Counted from the stretch's first letter, positions 34,966 through 44,467 are shown. The stretch: 64,000 bases of DNA from Homoserinimonas sp. OAct 916 (GCF_003260275.1 NZ_QJHB01000007.1:1-64000); one strand, 5' to 3'. Numbers and translations: made by a program. Notes: generated by a model not told the origin, from the sequence alone.

Positions 34966-37341
34966 GTGACCAATATTCTGTGGTTCGACCAGATCGGCAT
35001 GTCCGACCTGGGTCAAGTCGGCGGCAAGAATGCCTCATTGGGCGAGATGGTGTCGCACCTGTCGGAACTGGGGGTGCGAGTGCCCGGAGGTTTCGCGACC
35101 ACTGCCGACGCGTTCCGGGCGTTCCTGGCTGCGGGCGGGCTCTATGAGCAGATCAAGCTCGCCGTGCAGGCGATCGATGTCGAAGACGTCACCGAACTCG
35201 CCCGTGTGGGGGCCCAGGTGCGGCGATGGATTGAGGAGCAGCCGTTCCCAGAAGAGCTCGAGCGTGATATCCGGGCGGCGTACGCGGCTCTGGTGTCTGC
35301 AGACCCCGACCCTGACGCCGTCACGTGGGCAGTACGTTCCAGCGCGACCGCAGAAGACCTGCCCGATGCATCCTTCGCGGGGCAGCAGGAGACGTATCTG
35401 AACATCGGCGGCATTGAGAACATCCTGGCCGCAGTACGCAGTGTGTTCGCCTCGCTGTACAACGATCGTGCCATCTCGTACCGGGTACACCACGGCTTCG
35501 ACCATCATGAGGTGGCATTGTCTGCCGGCGTTCAGCGCATGGTGCGCTCGGACCTCGCCGCGTCGGGTGTGATGTTCACGGTCGACACCGAGTCTGGCTT
35601 CTCCGATGCGGTGTTCATCACCAGTTCCTACGGTCTCGGTGAGGCGGTTGTACAGGGCGCTGTCAACCCTGACGAGTTCTACGCCTACAAACCTGCGTTG
35701 CGAGCGGGCCGCCCCGCGATTCTCAAGAGATCTGCGGGCGAGAAGGCGATCGCGATGCGCTACGCCGACGGCGTGCACATGGGTGGTAGCACGGTGTTCG
35801 CCGAAGTGGATATCGCTCAGCGCAGCCACTTCTCGATCTCGGATGCAGAGGTGGAGGAGCTCGGCCGTCAGGCGCTTGTGATCGAAGAGCACTACGGCTG
35901 CCCGATGGACATCGAATGGGCCAAAGACGGCATCGATGGGCAACTGTACATCGTGCAGGCACGGCCCGAGACCGTGGTGTCCCGCGACGACGGCAACGTG
36001 ATGCGCCGCTATGTGCTTGCCGAACGCAGCACCCCGGTCGTCACCGGCCGAGCGATCGGGCAGCGTATCGGCGCCGGTGCGGTGCGTGTGATGCGCGAGC
36101 TCGACCAGATGGAGGGCTTTCGCGTCGGCGACGTGCTTGTGGCGGATATGACCGACCCCGATTGGGAGCCGATCATGAAGCGCGCCTCGGCAATCGTGAC
36201 CAATCGAGGCGGCCGCACCTGTCACGCCGCGATCATTGCACGCGAGCTCGGTATCCCCGCCGTCGTCGGCACCGGGGTGGCGACACAGGTTCTCCACGAC
36301 GGTGATGAGGTCACCGTATCGTGTGCAGAGGGCGACGAGGGAATCGTGTACGCCGGGATCCTGCCGTTCGAACAGGAGGAGACTCACCTGGACCAGATGC
36401 CTGTGGCTCCGGTGAAGATCATGATGAATGTCGGCACTCCCGATCAGGCGTTCGCCTTCGCAAAACTCCCCAATCGCGGAGTCGGCCTGGCTCGACTCGA
36501 GTTCATCATCAACCGGCAGATCGGCACACACCCTCGGGCACTACTGGAACACGCCACGCTTCCCGAGCCTCTCGCCGCGGAGATCTCGGCACGCATCGCA
36601 GCCTATGCCTCCCCGCGGGAGTACTTTGTGAAGCGGGTCGCGGAAGGGGTTTCTATGATCGCAGCGGCTTTTGCCCCGGAGCAGGTGATCGTGCGGCTGT
36701 CGGATTTCAAATCCAATGAATATGCGAACCTCATTGGCGGAGAGCTGTACGAGCCGCACGAGGAGAACCCCATGCTTGGCTACCGCGGCGCCTCCCGATA
36801 CATCTCACCCGAGTTCCGCGCGTGTTTCGACATGGAGTGCGAAGCGTTGCGGTTCGTCCGCGACGAGATGGGGCTTACCAACGTCTCCATCATGGTGCCG
36901 TTCGTGCGTACTCTCGGCGAGGCGAGCGCGGTGATCGACCTGCTCGCCGAGAACGGGTTACGTCGTGGCGAGAATGGGCTCCAGATCATCATGATGTGTG
37001 AGCTGCCATCCAACGCCGTGCTGGCGGACGAGTTCCTGGAGTACTTCGACGGATTCTCGATCGGCTCCAACGATATGACCCAGCTGACTCTGGGGCTGGA
37101 CCGCGATTCGGCCCTTGTGGCGCAGACCTTCGACGAGCGCGATCCGGCGGTGCTGAAGATGCTGTCGATGGCGATTGATTCGTGCCGTCGAGCGGGCAAG
37201 TATATCGGCATCTGCGGTCAGGGCCCCTCCGACCATCCCGATCTCGCCGAGTGGCTGGTGGAGCAAGGCATCGAGTCGATGTCGCTGAACCCCGACACCG
37301 TCGTCGAGACTTGGTTGCGGCTGGCAGAGTTGAACAGCTGA
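34966..37341 (+). CDS. ppsA: Phosphoenolpyruvate synthase
   Basis: A 791-residue enzyme converting pyruvate, ATP and water to phosphoenolpyruvate, AMP and phosphate (gluconeogenesis). Domains: N-terminal ATP-grasp part ([31 protein letters not shown]), the swivelling phosphohistidine domain with catalytic H420 in [12 protein letters not shown] and regulatory T418, and a C-terminal pyruvate/PEP barrel ([38 protein letters not shown]). The GTG at 34966 fits known N-termini and follows AAAGAGG. The regulator gene ends 40 bp upstream, so both are likely one operon. Full length, intact. Confidence 0.96.
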   Translation: MTNILWFDQIGMSDLGQVGGKNASLGEMVSHLSELGVRVPGGFATTADAFRAFLAAGGLYEQIKLAVQAIDVEDVTELARVGAQVRRWIEEQPFPEELERDIRAAYAALVSADPDPDAVTWAVRSSATAEDLPDASFAGQQETYLNIGGIENILAAVRSVFASLYNDRAISYRVHHGFDHHEVALSAGVQRMVRSDLAASGVMFTVDTESGFSDAVFITSSYGLGEAVVQGAVNPDEFYAYKPALRAGRPAILKRSAGEKAIAMRYADGVHMGGSTVFAEVDIAQRSHFSISDAEVEELGRQALVIEEHYGCPMDIEWAKDGIDGQLYIVQARPETVVSRDDGNVMRRYVLAERSTPVVTGRAIGQRIGAGAVRVMRELDQMEGFRVGDVLVADMTDPDWEPIMKRASAIVTNRGGRTCHAAIIARELGIPAVVGTGVATQVLHDGDEVTVSCAEGDEGIVYAGILPFEQEETHLDQMPVAPVKIMMNVGTPDQAFAFAKLPNRGVGLARLEFIINRQIGTHPRALLEHATLPEPLAAEISARIAAYASPREYFVKRVAEGVSMIAAAFAPEQVIVRLSDFKSNEYANLIGGELYEPHEENPMLGYRGASRYISPEFRACFDMECEALRFVRDEMGLTNVSIMVPFVRTLGEASAVIDLLAENGLRRGENGLQIIMMCELPSNAVLADEFLEYFDGFSIGSNDMTQLTLGLDRDSALVAQTFDERDPAVLKMLSMAIDSCRRAGKYIGICGQGPSDHPDLAEWLVEQGIESMSLNPDTVVETWLRLAELNS

Positions 37342-37391
37342 TGTCGCGGTAACTTTCTGAACCCTCACCGCGGCCAGGGTCGCGCCCCGCC

Positions 37392-39038
37392 TTACGCGGG
37401 CGGAGCGGACGGGTTCGATGCCGGCGAGCCCGACACCACCGGGTTCGATACCATCGGGTTCGATGCCACCGTATTCGGTACCGGTGCGAGCGCCGTTTCG
37501 ATCGGTGCCTCAACCGGGTCTGCCGCGCCCAAGCTCGCGGATGTCGTCAGCTCGGCGCCCCAACCACTCACGGCTTTCGGCTTTGCCCAGAACATGACAA
37601 TGATCGCCCCCAGCACGGCGGCAGCTGCCGGCAACAAGAGGCTCTGCCCCATTGCCGCCGCGTAACCGTCATGCATCGAGACAGGCAGTGCGCCCGCGGG
37701 GATGGGCGCGGGAACCTCTGCCATCAGCCGCGACTGGATCAGCGCCGCGATCGCAGCGCTGCCGAGCACCGCCCCGACCTGGCGGGTCGTGTTGTACACG
37801 CCGGAGCCCGCACCGGCCTGGTGGGCAGGCAGGTGGCGAGTGGCGGTGCTGGAGATGGGTGACCACACCGCCGCATTCGCCAGCCCGAGAACAGCGCTGG
37901 GCAACAACAGCAGCCAGATGGGCGCATCTGCGGTCATGATCGCGAAGTACCAGTAGAGGCCACCGGCGAGGAGCAGAAGCCCGGTCACGGCCACGTAGCG
38001 GGGGTTGATGATATCGACCAGGCGCCCGACGAACGGCGCCAGCACTCCCGAGAGCACGGCGCTTGGAGCCAACATCAGGGCCGACTGTGTGGGCGGGAGA
38101 CCGAGCACGAGTTGGAAGTAGAACATCAAGGGCAACGTCATGCCGGTGATCGCGAACCCGACGGTCGTGATCGCACCGTTGGAGAGTGAGAAGTTGCGAT
38201 CGCGGAAAAGCTGCAGCGGCAGCAGCGGTTCGCCCCGGTTGTAGTGCTGCCAGAGGACAAATCCGACCAGAAAGACGATTCCGGTGATGATGAGCGACCA
38301 GACACTGATCGGGCCGACGATTTCACCCCAGTCGTAGCTCTCCCCCTCTTGGATCCCGAACACCACGAGGAACATGCCAATCGCGCTCAGCGCCACGCCG
38401 AGCAGGTCGAACCGGTGCTTGTGGGTGGCGAGGGCGGGTACGAGCCTCCAGGCCATGATGAATGCGACCACGCCGACCGGAACGTTGACGAAGAAGATCC
38501 ACTCCCAACCGAGGCTGTCGACCAGCACACCGCCGAGGATCGGTCCGACGAGTGTGGCGACACCGGCCGTGGCCCCCCACAACCCCATCGCCTGCCCCCT
38601 GCGGTCCGGAGGAAAGATGCGGGTGATCACAGCCATGGTCTGAGGCGTCATCATGGCCGCACCCAGCCCTTGGAACACACGTGCCACGATCAGCGTGGTG
38701 ATGTCGCCGGAGAGCCCGCACCAGGCCGATGACAGCGTGAATACGACCAGGCCGATCAGGTAGATGTTCTTCGGACCGAACCGGTCGCCCAGCCGCCCGG
38801 TGATCAGCAGCGGTACGGCGTAGGCCAGCAGGTAGGCGCTGGTCACCCAGATCACTTCGTTGATGCCGGTGTTCAGCCCCTCCATGATGCTGGGGTTCGC
38901 GACCGAGACGATGGTCGTGTCGACCAGGATCATGAAGAACCCGATCACCAGCGCCCAGAGCGCGGGCCAGGGTTTGAGGGCGGGCGCAACCGTGGTCGTG
39001 CCGGACGGTTCTTTGTCGGTCGGGCGAGAAGAAGTCAT
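37392..39038 (-). CDS. MFS drug exporter, DHA2 (EmrB/QacA) family
   Basis: A 548-residue transporter with about 14 membrane helices. Motifs: FFMILVDTTIVSVANPSI in helix 1, GRLGDRFGPKNIYLIGL (MFS motif A), ARVFQGLGAAMMTPQ (motif B) and GPILGGVLVDSLGWEWIFFVNVP (motif C, typical of exporters). It should expel drugs or other small hydrophobic compounds by proton exchange. The last 30 residues are a low-complexity tail (SNPMVSNPVVSGSPASNPSA) from 15-bp repeats. No regulator is adjacent, since the TetR gene at 39758 faces the other way. It may be ordinary or accessory cargo. Confidence 0.93.
   Translation of the reverse strand: MTSSRPTDKEPSGTTTVAPALKPWPALWALVIGFFMILVDTTIVSVANPSIMEGLNTGINEVIWVTSAYLLAYAVPLLITGRLGDRFGPKNIYLIGLVVFTLSSAWCGLSGDITTLIVARVFQGLGAAMMTPQTMAVITRIFPPDRRGQAMGLWGATAGVATLVGPILGGVLVDSLGWEWIFFVNVPVGVVAFIMAWRLVPALATHKHRFDLLGVALSAIGMFLVVFGIQEGESYDWGEIVGPISVWSLIITGIVFLVGFVLWQHYNRGEPLLPLQLFRDRNFSLSNGAITTVGFAITGMTLPLMFYFQLVLGLPPTQSALMLAPSAVLSGVLAPFVGRLVDIINPRYVAVTGLLLLAGGLYWYFAIMTADAPIWLLLLPSAVLGLANAAVWSPISSTATRHLPAHQAGAGSGVYNTTRQVGAVLGSAAIAALIQSRLMAEVPAPIPAGALPVSMHDGYAAAMGQSLLLPAAAAVLGAIIVMFWAKPKAVSGWGAELTTSASLGAADPVEAPIETALAPVPNTVASNPMVSNPVVSGSPASNPSAPPA
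37411..37485. repeat. Five 15-bp tandem repeats at the exporter 3' end
   Basis: Diverged units start at 37411, 37426, 37441, 37456 and 37471, of the type GGGTTCGATACCATC. They encode the SNP-rich C-terminus on the minus strand. Confidence 0.8.
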
Positions 39039-39175
39039 CAGTGCTTTCGGCCGTTGGCCATCGGTGAAGGGTAAAGGGTGCCGGGCCGGGATGCTCTCCG
39101 TCCGGGTGACACCCGCTCACCCCAGAATACTCGCCGCCGGGGAGACCAGAGCAACACCCAAGTGCCGGTGCTGCG

Positions 39176-39223
39176 CGCTGGGTTCGAGACGATTCCTCGG
39201 GCTTCGGGATCTTTCGACCAGCG
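39176..39223. repeat. REP-like imperfect inverted repeat
   Basis: CGCTGGGTTCGA (39176-39187) and TTTCGACCAGCG (39212-39223) are near-complementary arms. The inside carries GAGACGATTCCTCG, the inverted form of the motif at 30950-31040. It lies in the 39039-39423 gap, where no gene is supported; a 25-codon hydrophobic open frame at 39340-39417 is possible but unproven. Confidence 0.5.
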
Positions 39224-39439
39224 AAATCCGGACCAACGCTCGAGGGCGACTCTCGTCTTTCCGATCCTTCAGCCCGGGAAAGAGCGATCGTTTCGACTTC
39301 TCGACAGAGAAAAGCGGCCGACCGGTGTCTCCGACCGGGATGATCGGGGTGTTGGTTTTCGGCTTGGTCGCGTTGTTGATGATCTATGTGCAGGGTGCCC
39401 TGATCCGCGAACGCTAGGAGCAAGTGGTGTCTTTGGGAT

Positions 39440-39640
39440 ATGCAACAAGCATGGACTGGATCGTTGTGTGCCGCAGCCGAACTGACGGGCTGTTCCCATC
39501 ACACGATCGCCCGGCATGTCGTCGCCAGGCATGCGGGGAAGCCGATCGCCGAGCCGGCGTATCGTGGCCGTGTCACGGACCCGTTCTTGCCGACGATCGA
39601 GGAATGGAGCGCGGCATCCTCAGCGCAAGTTCTACGGCCG
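39440..39640 (+). pseudogene. IS21-family transposase (IstA) N-terminal remnant
   Basis: The translation CAAAELTGCSHHTIARHV, then VARHAGKPIAEPAYRGRVTD and PFLPTIEEW, matches the N-terminal helix-turn-helix and linker of IstA transposases, which typically read AAELAGCSHHTVARYV ... RDRVTDPFLPKIEEW. Similarity is lost after about 39625, and the frame closes soon after, so only about 60 of some 400-500 residues remain. No istB or inverted ends are seen. It is a scrap marking a past insertion at the left side of the accessory cassette. Confidence 0.7.
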
Positions 39641-39757
39641 TTGGCGGACGACGAATCCGGCTCCGCGGGCTATCGCGATTCTCATAGAGGGGGAATCGTG
39701 TGCTGAGCGTGGGGCAGCACCCGCCTCGGGTCTGTTCGTCCGGATTCGGGGCGGACG

Positions 39758-40363
39758 TCATTTGACTGCTAGAGCGGTGCGGCCCAACCACCATTCTGGC
39801 GAGGCGGCGATCACGGTGCGGGCAGCTTCCTCAACGGAGCCTCGGTTCTCGCCGCGGAGCCAGGCCTCGATGGCGCCCACCGTGCCGGCTCCCGCATAGG
39901 CCACGAGCATCCTCCGCTGTTCCTCGGGTGGGAGGCCCCCGGGTAGGACCGGCGCGATTTGGGGGTGTCGCTCGAGGTGCAGGATGAGTCCCTGCTCGAT
40001 GTAGTCCGAGAGCATGTCGTGCAGCTCTCCGGCCAGACGGGGCGAGAGAGCGTTGCTGTAAATTTCCGAACGCTCGGCGATGTGGCTCAGGAGTCGGCGC
40101 TCCGGTTCGTCGAAAACGCTAAGTTTGGTGCCGCTCGTTGCTGGTAGCTCGCCGATGGACCTGCCGAGGTCGTCGAGGTCCTCACGGAGGAAGCTTGCGA
40201 GGAGCTCGACGGGGCTCGTGCCGTGCCGGTAGAACGTGTCGCGCGTGATCCCGGCCGCACGGGCCACCTCCGCGACGCTGATCTTGTTTACATGCTTCTC
40301 TGCGGCGATCGCGTAGATGGCGTTTCGCAATTTGCTGCGCGTGCGTGCCTGTCGAACATCCAT
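39758..40363 (-). CDS. TetR family transcriptional regulator
   Basis: A 201-residue regulator. The N-terminal helix-turn-helix is recognisable (AIYAIAAEKHVNKISVAEVARAAGITRDTFYRHGTSPVELLASFL). The C-terminal ligand-binding part has EEQRRMLVAYAGAGTVGAIEAWLRGE. It is divergent from the SDR gene at 40456 with 92 bp between starts, the classic layout for a repressor that controls the neighbouring dehydrogenases. An imperfect palindrome at 40374-40397, centred on ACATGT, is a candidate operator. The ligand is probably a substrate or product of these enzymes (inference). Confidence 0.9.
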   Translation of the reverse strand: MDVRQARTRSKLRNAIYAIAAEKHVNKISVAEVARAAGITRDTFYRHGTSPVELLASFLREDLDDLGRSIGELPATSGTKLSVFDEPERRLLSHIAERSEIYSNALSPRLAGELHDMLSDYIEQGLILHLERHPQIAPVLPGGLPPEEQRRMLVAYAGAGTVGAIEAWLRGENRGSVEEAARTVIAASPEWWLGRTALAVK

Positions 40364-40373
40364 CCGGATATCC

Positions 40374-40397
40374 TATCTATCAAACATGTGTCAGATA
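40374..40397. promoter_or_regulatory. Candidate TetR operator
   Basis: A 24-bp imperfect palindrome with outer arms TATCT/AGATA and centre ACATGT lies 11-34 bp upstream of the TetR start codon, between it and the SDR gene. Position and symmetry suit a TetR dimer-pair site. Binding is inferred. Confidence 0.45.
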
Positions 40398-40455
40398 ACC
40401 GGTAGGGTTGACGAAGACGGACCAACGAGGGTCCGCGAGGAGAGGAAGTCGAAAA

Positions 40456-41235
40456 ATGTCTGAGAGATTCGTCAATAGGGTCGCGATTGTCACGGGAGGA
40501 GTTTCCGGAATCGGCGCCAAGATCACGGAACGCCTCGTCAGCGAGGGAGCCTCCGTCGTCGTAGCCGATGTCAACGAGGAGCTCATCGCCGCGGCATCCG
40601 ACACCTTCGGTGCCAAGGTTTTAGGTCGACGTACGGATGTCACAGACGAAGCAGACTTCGAGGGTCTCATCGCCGACACAGTTGAGCGGTTCGGAACCCT
40701 CGACACGGTCTTCAACGTCGCTGGGGGCTCACGTGCGGGAACCCTCACCGACATCAGCTTCGCCGACTGGGACTTCACCGTGCGCCTTAACCTCTACAGC
40801 GCGTTCAACGGGACCCGTCTTGCCGCGCGGCAGTTCATCGCGGAGGGTAAGGCCGGATCGATCGTTAACATCGCCTCGCTCAACTCCCTCGTGCCCATGC
40901 ATTTCGGTGTGGGATACACGGCCTCGAAGGCGGGAGTCGTGATGCTCACGAAGCAGGCGGCGCTGGAGTTGGGGGAGCACGGCATCCGGGTGAATGCTGT
41001 TTCGCCCGGCCTTGTCGCAACGCCCATGACCGTGGGGCTCACGAGCATGCCCGGTGTTCAGGAGGCCTATAACGAGCGTATTCCGCTCGGCCGGGCGGCT
41101 CAGCCCGAGGAGCTCGCATCCGCAGCCGTATTCCTCGCGAGCGATGACGCCTCCTACATCTCCGGAGACAACCTCGTGGTCGATGGGGCCTGGTCGACGA
41201 GCGGCTACCCTGATCTTCGTCGTTTTCTGCAGTAA
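40456..41235 (+). CDS. Short-chain dehydrogenase/reductase
   Basis: A 259-residue classical SDR. The NAD(P) motif is VTGGVSGIGAKI (TGxxxGIG), a DVxD-type VADVNEE follows strand 2, NVAGG stands for NNAG, and the catalytic set is S in NIASLNS with YTASK. The C-terminal LASDDASYISGDNLVVDGA is typical of the family. D39 after strand 2 suggests NAD preference. ATG at 40456 has AGGAAG upstream. It is 42 bp upstream of a 2,3-butanediol-dehydrogenase-like gene, with which it likely forms an operon controlled by the divergent TetR. Substrate unknown; a secondary alcohol or acetoin-like compound is plausible. Confidence 0.92.
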   Translation: MSERFVNRVAIVTGGVSGIGAKITERLVSEGASVVVADVNEELIAAASDTFGAKVLGRRTDVTDEADFEGLIADTVERFGTLDTVFNVAGGSRAGTLTDISFADWDFTVRLNLYSAFNGTRLAARQFIAEGKAGSIVNIASLNSLVPMHFGVGYTASKAGVVMLTKQAALELGEHGIRVNAVSPGLVATPMTVGLTSMPGVQEAYNERIPLGRAAQPEELASAAVFLASDDASYISGDNLVVDGAWSTSGYPDLRRFLQ

Positions 41236-41277
41236 CCCACTACCACCACCACCACCGAACTATAGAAAAGGCACACC

Positions 41278-42321
41278 ATGAAGGCAGCAGTACTTCACGC
41301 GCAAGAGGATCTGAGAATCGAGGATGTTGCGGAGCCGACCCCCGCACCGGGTGAGGTGAAGTTGCGGAATGCCTACGCTGGCATCTGCGGCTCCGATCTG
41401 CACGTCTACTACGGCCCGCAGCCGGAGGGCGGCGCTCAACCACACCCCGTCACCGGCGCCACGTTGCCCCAGATCCTGGGTCACGAGTTTTCTGGCACGG
41501 TCACCGAGCTCGGGGAGGGCGTCACGAACGTCTCCGTCGGTGACAGGGTTGCTGTGTGGCCGGTCTACTACTGCGGGGAATGCCCGTCCTGCAAGAAGGG
41601 GCTCTACAATGCCTGTCAGAAAATCGGCTTCCACGGTCTCTCCTCGCACGGTGGAGGCATGGCCGAGTTCACTACCGTCCCCGCCTCAAAAGTGCACGTA
41701 CTGCCCGAGAGCGTCGATCTGCGCATGGGTGCACTCGTCGAGCCCATGGCGGTCGCTTGGCATGCTGTCGAGCGCAGCGGTGTGAAGGCAGGTCAGACCG
41801 CACTGATCGCGGGAGCGGGCCCAATCGGCATCGGCGTCTGGTTTGCCCTGCGCGCACGTGGCGTCGAGACGATCATCGTCTCGGAGCCGAGCGAGGAGCG
41901 TCGTGCGGCGATCGGTGCCGTTGGGGCTGATATCCTCGTCGACCCGCTCTCGGAGAACCTCATCGAGCGCATTCTGGAGCTGACCGACGGCCAGGGCGTG
42001 GATGTCGCCTTCGATGCCGCGGGCGCGGGTCCCGCGGTGATCACGGCGATCGCCAGCCTCACTCCCGCCGGGCGGCTCGTCGTCGTCGCCATTCACGAGC
42101 GCACGATGGAGTTCAACCCCTCGCAGCTCGTCATGGCGGAGACCGAGATCGTGGGAAGTCTCGCATACCTCCCCGAGGACTTCGACGCGGTCATCGCGGC
42201 GATGGCCGAGGGTAAGTACAGCGCTGAGGGTTGGCTCTCCGAGGTCGAGGTCGAGGGCGTTGTCGGTGCGATCACAGAACTGCGCGCCGGTCGCGGCATG
42301 AAGGTGCTCGTCAAAAACTAG
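41278..42321 (+). CDS. Zinc-dependent alcohol dehydrogenase, 2,3-butanediol dehydrogenase type
   Basis: A 347-residue medium-chain dehydrogenase. Catalytic zinc ligands are C37 and H69-E70 (GHEFSG); structural zinc cysteines are C99, C102, C105 and C113 (CGECPSCKKGLYNAC). The Rossmann motif is AGAGPIGIGVWFALRARG. The sequence around GFHGLSSHGGGMAEFTTVP and LVEPMAVAWHAVE is characteristic of 2,3-butanediol/acetoin dehydrogenases and related polyol enzymes. AAAAGG precedes the ATG by eight bases. It sits downstream of an SDR in a TetR-controlled pair, so interconversion of diols and ketols is likely. Confidence 0.9.
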   Translation: MKAAVLHAQEDLRIEDVAEPTPAPGEVKLRNAYAGICGSDLHVYYGPQPEGGAQPHPVTGATLPQILGHEFSGTVTELGEGVTNVSVGDRVAVWPVYYCGECPSCKKGLYNACQKIGFHGLSSHGGGMAEFTTVPASKVHVLPESVDLRMGALVEPMAVAWHAVERSGVKAGQTALIAGAGPIGIGVWFALRARGVETIIVSEPSEERRAAIGAVGADILVDPLSENLIERILELTDGQGVDVAFDAAGAGPAVITAIASLTPAGRLVVVAIHERTMEFNPSQLVMAETEIVGSLAYLPEDFDAVIAAMAEGKYSAEGWLSEVEVEGVVGAITELRAGRGMKVLVKN

Positions 42322-42853
42322 CTCTGAAGCGGTGGAGGTTTCGGTATGTGCTTGGGCCTTCGTTGTTTTTGAGGGTCGCAGTGACCAAGGACACTGGAAT
42401 CAAATTGGCCCGGAATCCGTCAGTTTTGATGGCTTCCGTGGGCATTTCTGCTGTCCTCTCGGGGGCAGTTCGTTTTGCCCGTTGACGATCGAAATACTGG
42501 CGAGCTGGAGGTGAACATGAGTGCCGCTTTGGGCATGACAGTGAGGGCATAGAGGTGGGCCTTCAGATACTTCACCCATCAGTGTTGGAGACGCGATCTC
42601 CACCCCTGAGCGTCGTGACCGCACCCGAAGCGTGCGAGCACACATCCGATTCTCGTAGCATCTCCTGGCCACGCTGGAGCCGAATCGGTGGCTCCGAATC
42701 GATCGGTCCATCGGACATGCCGGGGTTTACTTCTTTCCCTTGAGCCTCAGGCCACATCGGCGAATTGAGGCTTGTGGGCGCGTGCCGTCCGTGGCCCGCT
42801 CAACGGTCGTCCAGCCAGGTGAGCGTCTCTAAAAGGTACCTGCGCCGAAGTGG
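42322..42853. other. 532-bp region without a recognisable gene
   Basis: No open frame here matches a family I know. A minus-strand open frame (42400-42711) contains CPHCHAQSGTHVH, a zinc-ribbon-like C-X2-C-H, but the rest does not look like a protein and no ribosome binding site is evident. The base composition (more A/T and mixed) and position between a dehydrogenase and a broken ATPase gene suggest decayed mobile DNA. Confidence 0.4.
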
Positions 42854-43960
42854 CTAGAACTCATCAAGGTCCCGGATGAACTTCGCGAATCCTGGGATGG
42901 TGAACTCGAGTGTGCCTCGTTCTCCTGCCTGCACGAAGCCCTTGTCTAATAGCCGGGCGCGCGGAACCGACAAGCTGTCGCTGGTCACGCCGAGGGCTCG
43001 GGCAATGTCCGCGCGACGAGCGTGCTCGTCGCCGAGAGAGGCCATAGCATGCATGAGTTCCCGTTCCCCGGTCGTTGCGTTTGCCCAGCGTGCCCGGAAT
43101 AGTGCATCCAAGTCGGCGGCCATCGCCGTGCGGCCGGCGCGAACCTGATCGAGGGTGATCCGCGCGCCGGGATCCGGCCGGCCTGCAGCGGTCCACGTCG
43201 CGTCGCCGATCAGCTGCACCATATACGGATAACCGCCCGCGTTCGCTAACGCTTCACCCAATGAATCCTGCTCCCATTCCACGCCCAGTTGCCGCGCGGG
43301 CACCACCAGGGCGAATTCCTCCGCCTCGCGCTCAAGCCCCGCCCGCGGCCGATACGCGAACCGTTCACTAAAGGTGACCGCCGACGATATGACTTCAGCC
43401 GCGTTGGGCAAACCGGCCATGAAGACCGCCGCTGGAACATCCGTCCCTTCAGATTGCCGGTGCTGCCACGCATGTGCCAGCGTGAGCAGTCCTCAGGCAC
43501 CGGAGGATTGCACCTCGTCGATCAGGATCACCAAGCCACGGTGCTCATCCTCCGAGGCTGCCGCGCGGATGACCTCGAACTCTAGGCTGCCGGTCGGAAC
43601 CGTTCCCGGGGCCGCCCGCGACGTCGCGTTGACACCGATGACGTTCGGGACGCCGAGCTTGAGGGTCAGGGACTCCAGCCGGGAGTAAATCGCCTTCCTC
43701 GCCGCATCCCGCCACCCGGTCGTGACCCGGTCGATCACCACCGCGATCTGAACGATCAAGCCCGCCTCGTCCGCGGCGGTAACCCACACTGTCAATGCGC
43801 CGCGCTCCTGTGCCCGGCGTTGGTAGTGCCGCAAAAGCGAGGTCTTCCCGAATCCTCTCGGCGCGTGGTCAACCTGAATACGCCCAACCCGGCGGTGAAA
43901 CACCAAGGGGTAGGAAAGCCGCTCGTCGAACTCACCCAACTGGATCACCCGACCGGGCAC
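42854..43960 (-). pseudogene. AAA ATPase gene interrupted by an in-frame TGA
   Basis: The reading frame from 43960 to 42854 encodes one protein of the AAA/ORC-like ATPase type, but has a TGA at 43493-43495. Before it: APRGFGKTSLLRHYQRRAQ (Walker A with the first glycine replaced by alanine) and LVILIDEVQ (Walker B). After it, in the same frame: GLLTLAHAW, VFMAGLPNAAEV (sensor-like), AGGYPYMVQLIGDATW and a C-terminal winged-helix part (IARALGVTSDSLSVPRARLLDKGFV). Frame and similarity continue perfectly on both sides, so a single nonsense change split it. The N-terminus also seems short. Related proteins are carried on mobile elements; role unknown. Confidence 0.75.
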
Positions 43961-44247
43961 AGTATGAGCGACCTCAACTAGGCGTGTACGGGCTTTGTTG
44001 CACAGCGGTCTACTTTTTCTGATCCATTATGGCTCATGAGCAACGCAACAAACTATAAGCCCCTGAGAGGCGTAACTTTGCGTCCGCGCAGACTCTCACC
44101 CGGTCGCGTGGAGTGGCTAGCAAGGTAGCTTTCCTGCGAGTTCGTCGGCTAGAGCGGCTTGCCGCGTCCCGTCGCTGTCGCCCGAGGAATTACTCTCAGC
44201 TGCGTGGGAGAGGTCGGGGCCGGCTGTTGGCCGGCCCCGACCTCGTA

Positions 44248-44467
44248 TCAGATTTCCTGATTCTTGCGCGTACGGTGAACTTTGGCAGTTGCGCGGTTGA
44301 GGTCAAGCCCAAGGGTGTCAGCCTCAACAACCGGGCCATACTGTTTCGCTCCCTCGTATCCCCAACTGGTTGTGTGTTCGCGGCCGACGACGATCACCGC
44401 GACGCCCTTCTGGAGGGTTGTCGCGGCGTACTCACGGGGTCGGCCGCTCGCAAACCGGTCGGGTGAT
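44248..44467 (-). pseudogene. Remnant of a single-stranded-DNA-binding protein (ssb) gene
   Basis: On the minus strand the frame ending with TGA at 44248 reads EYAATTLQKGVAVIVVGRE, then TTSWGYEGAKQYGPVVEADTLGLDL and NRATAKVHRT. This matches the second half of the OB fold of SSB proteins (LxKGxRVIVxGR ... VEVEADxxGxDLxxATxxV). The N-terminal half is absent, there is no start codon with a ribosome binding site, and an in-frame stop lies just upstream. Plasmid- and phage-borne ssb copies are common, so it supports the view that 39.4-44.5 kb contains mobile-element debris. The gap 43961-44247 shows nothing else I recognise. Confidence 0.6.

Noticed and set aside
39340-39417. 25-codon hydrophobic open frame (MIGVLVFGLVALLM...)
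   Set aside because: A single helix with basic end is plausible, but no ribosome binding site or terminator supports it, and it lies in repeat-containing intergenic DNA.
43493-43495. Selenocysteine at the in-frame TGA of the ATPase gene
   Set aside because: No selenocysteine-type context or homologous position is known for this family; a nonsense mutation is simpler.
43990-44062. GGGCTTTGTTGCA and an inverted relative further right, possible IS ends
   Set aside because: Arms align only with a 4-5 base insertion and enclose about 45 bp without transposase; insufficient for an IS call.
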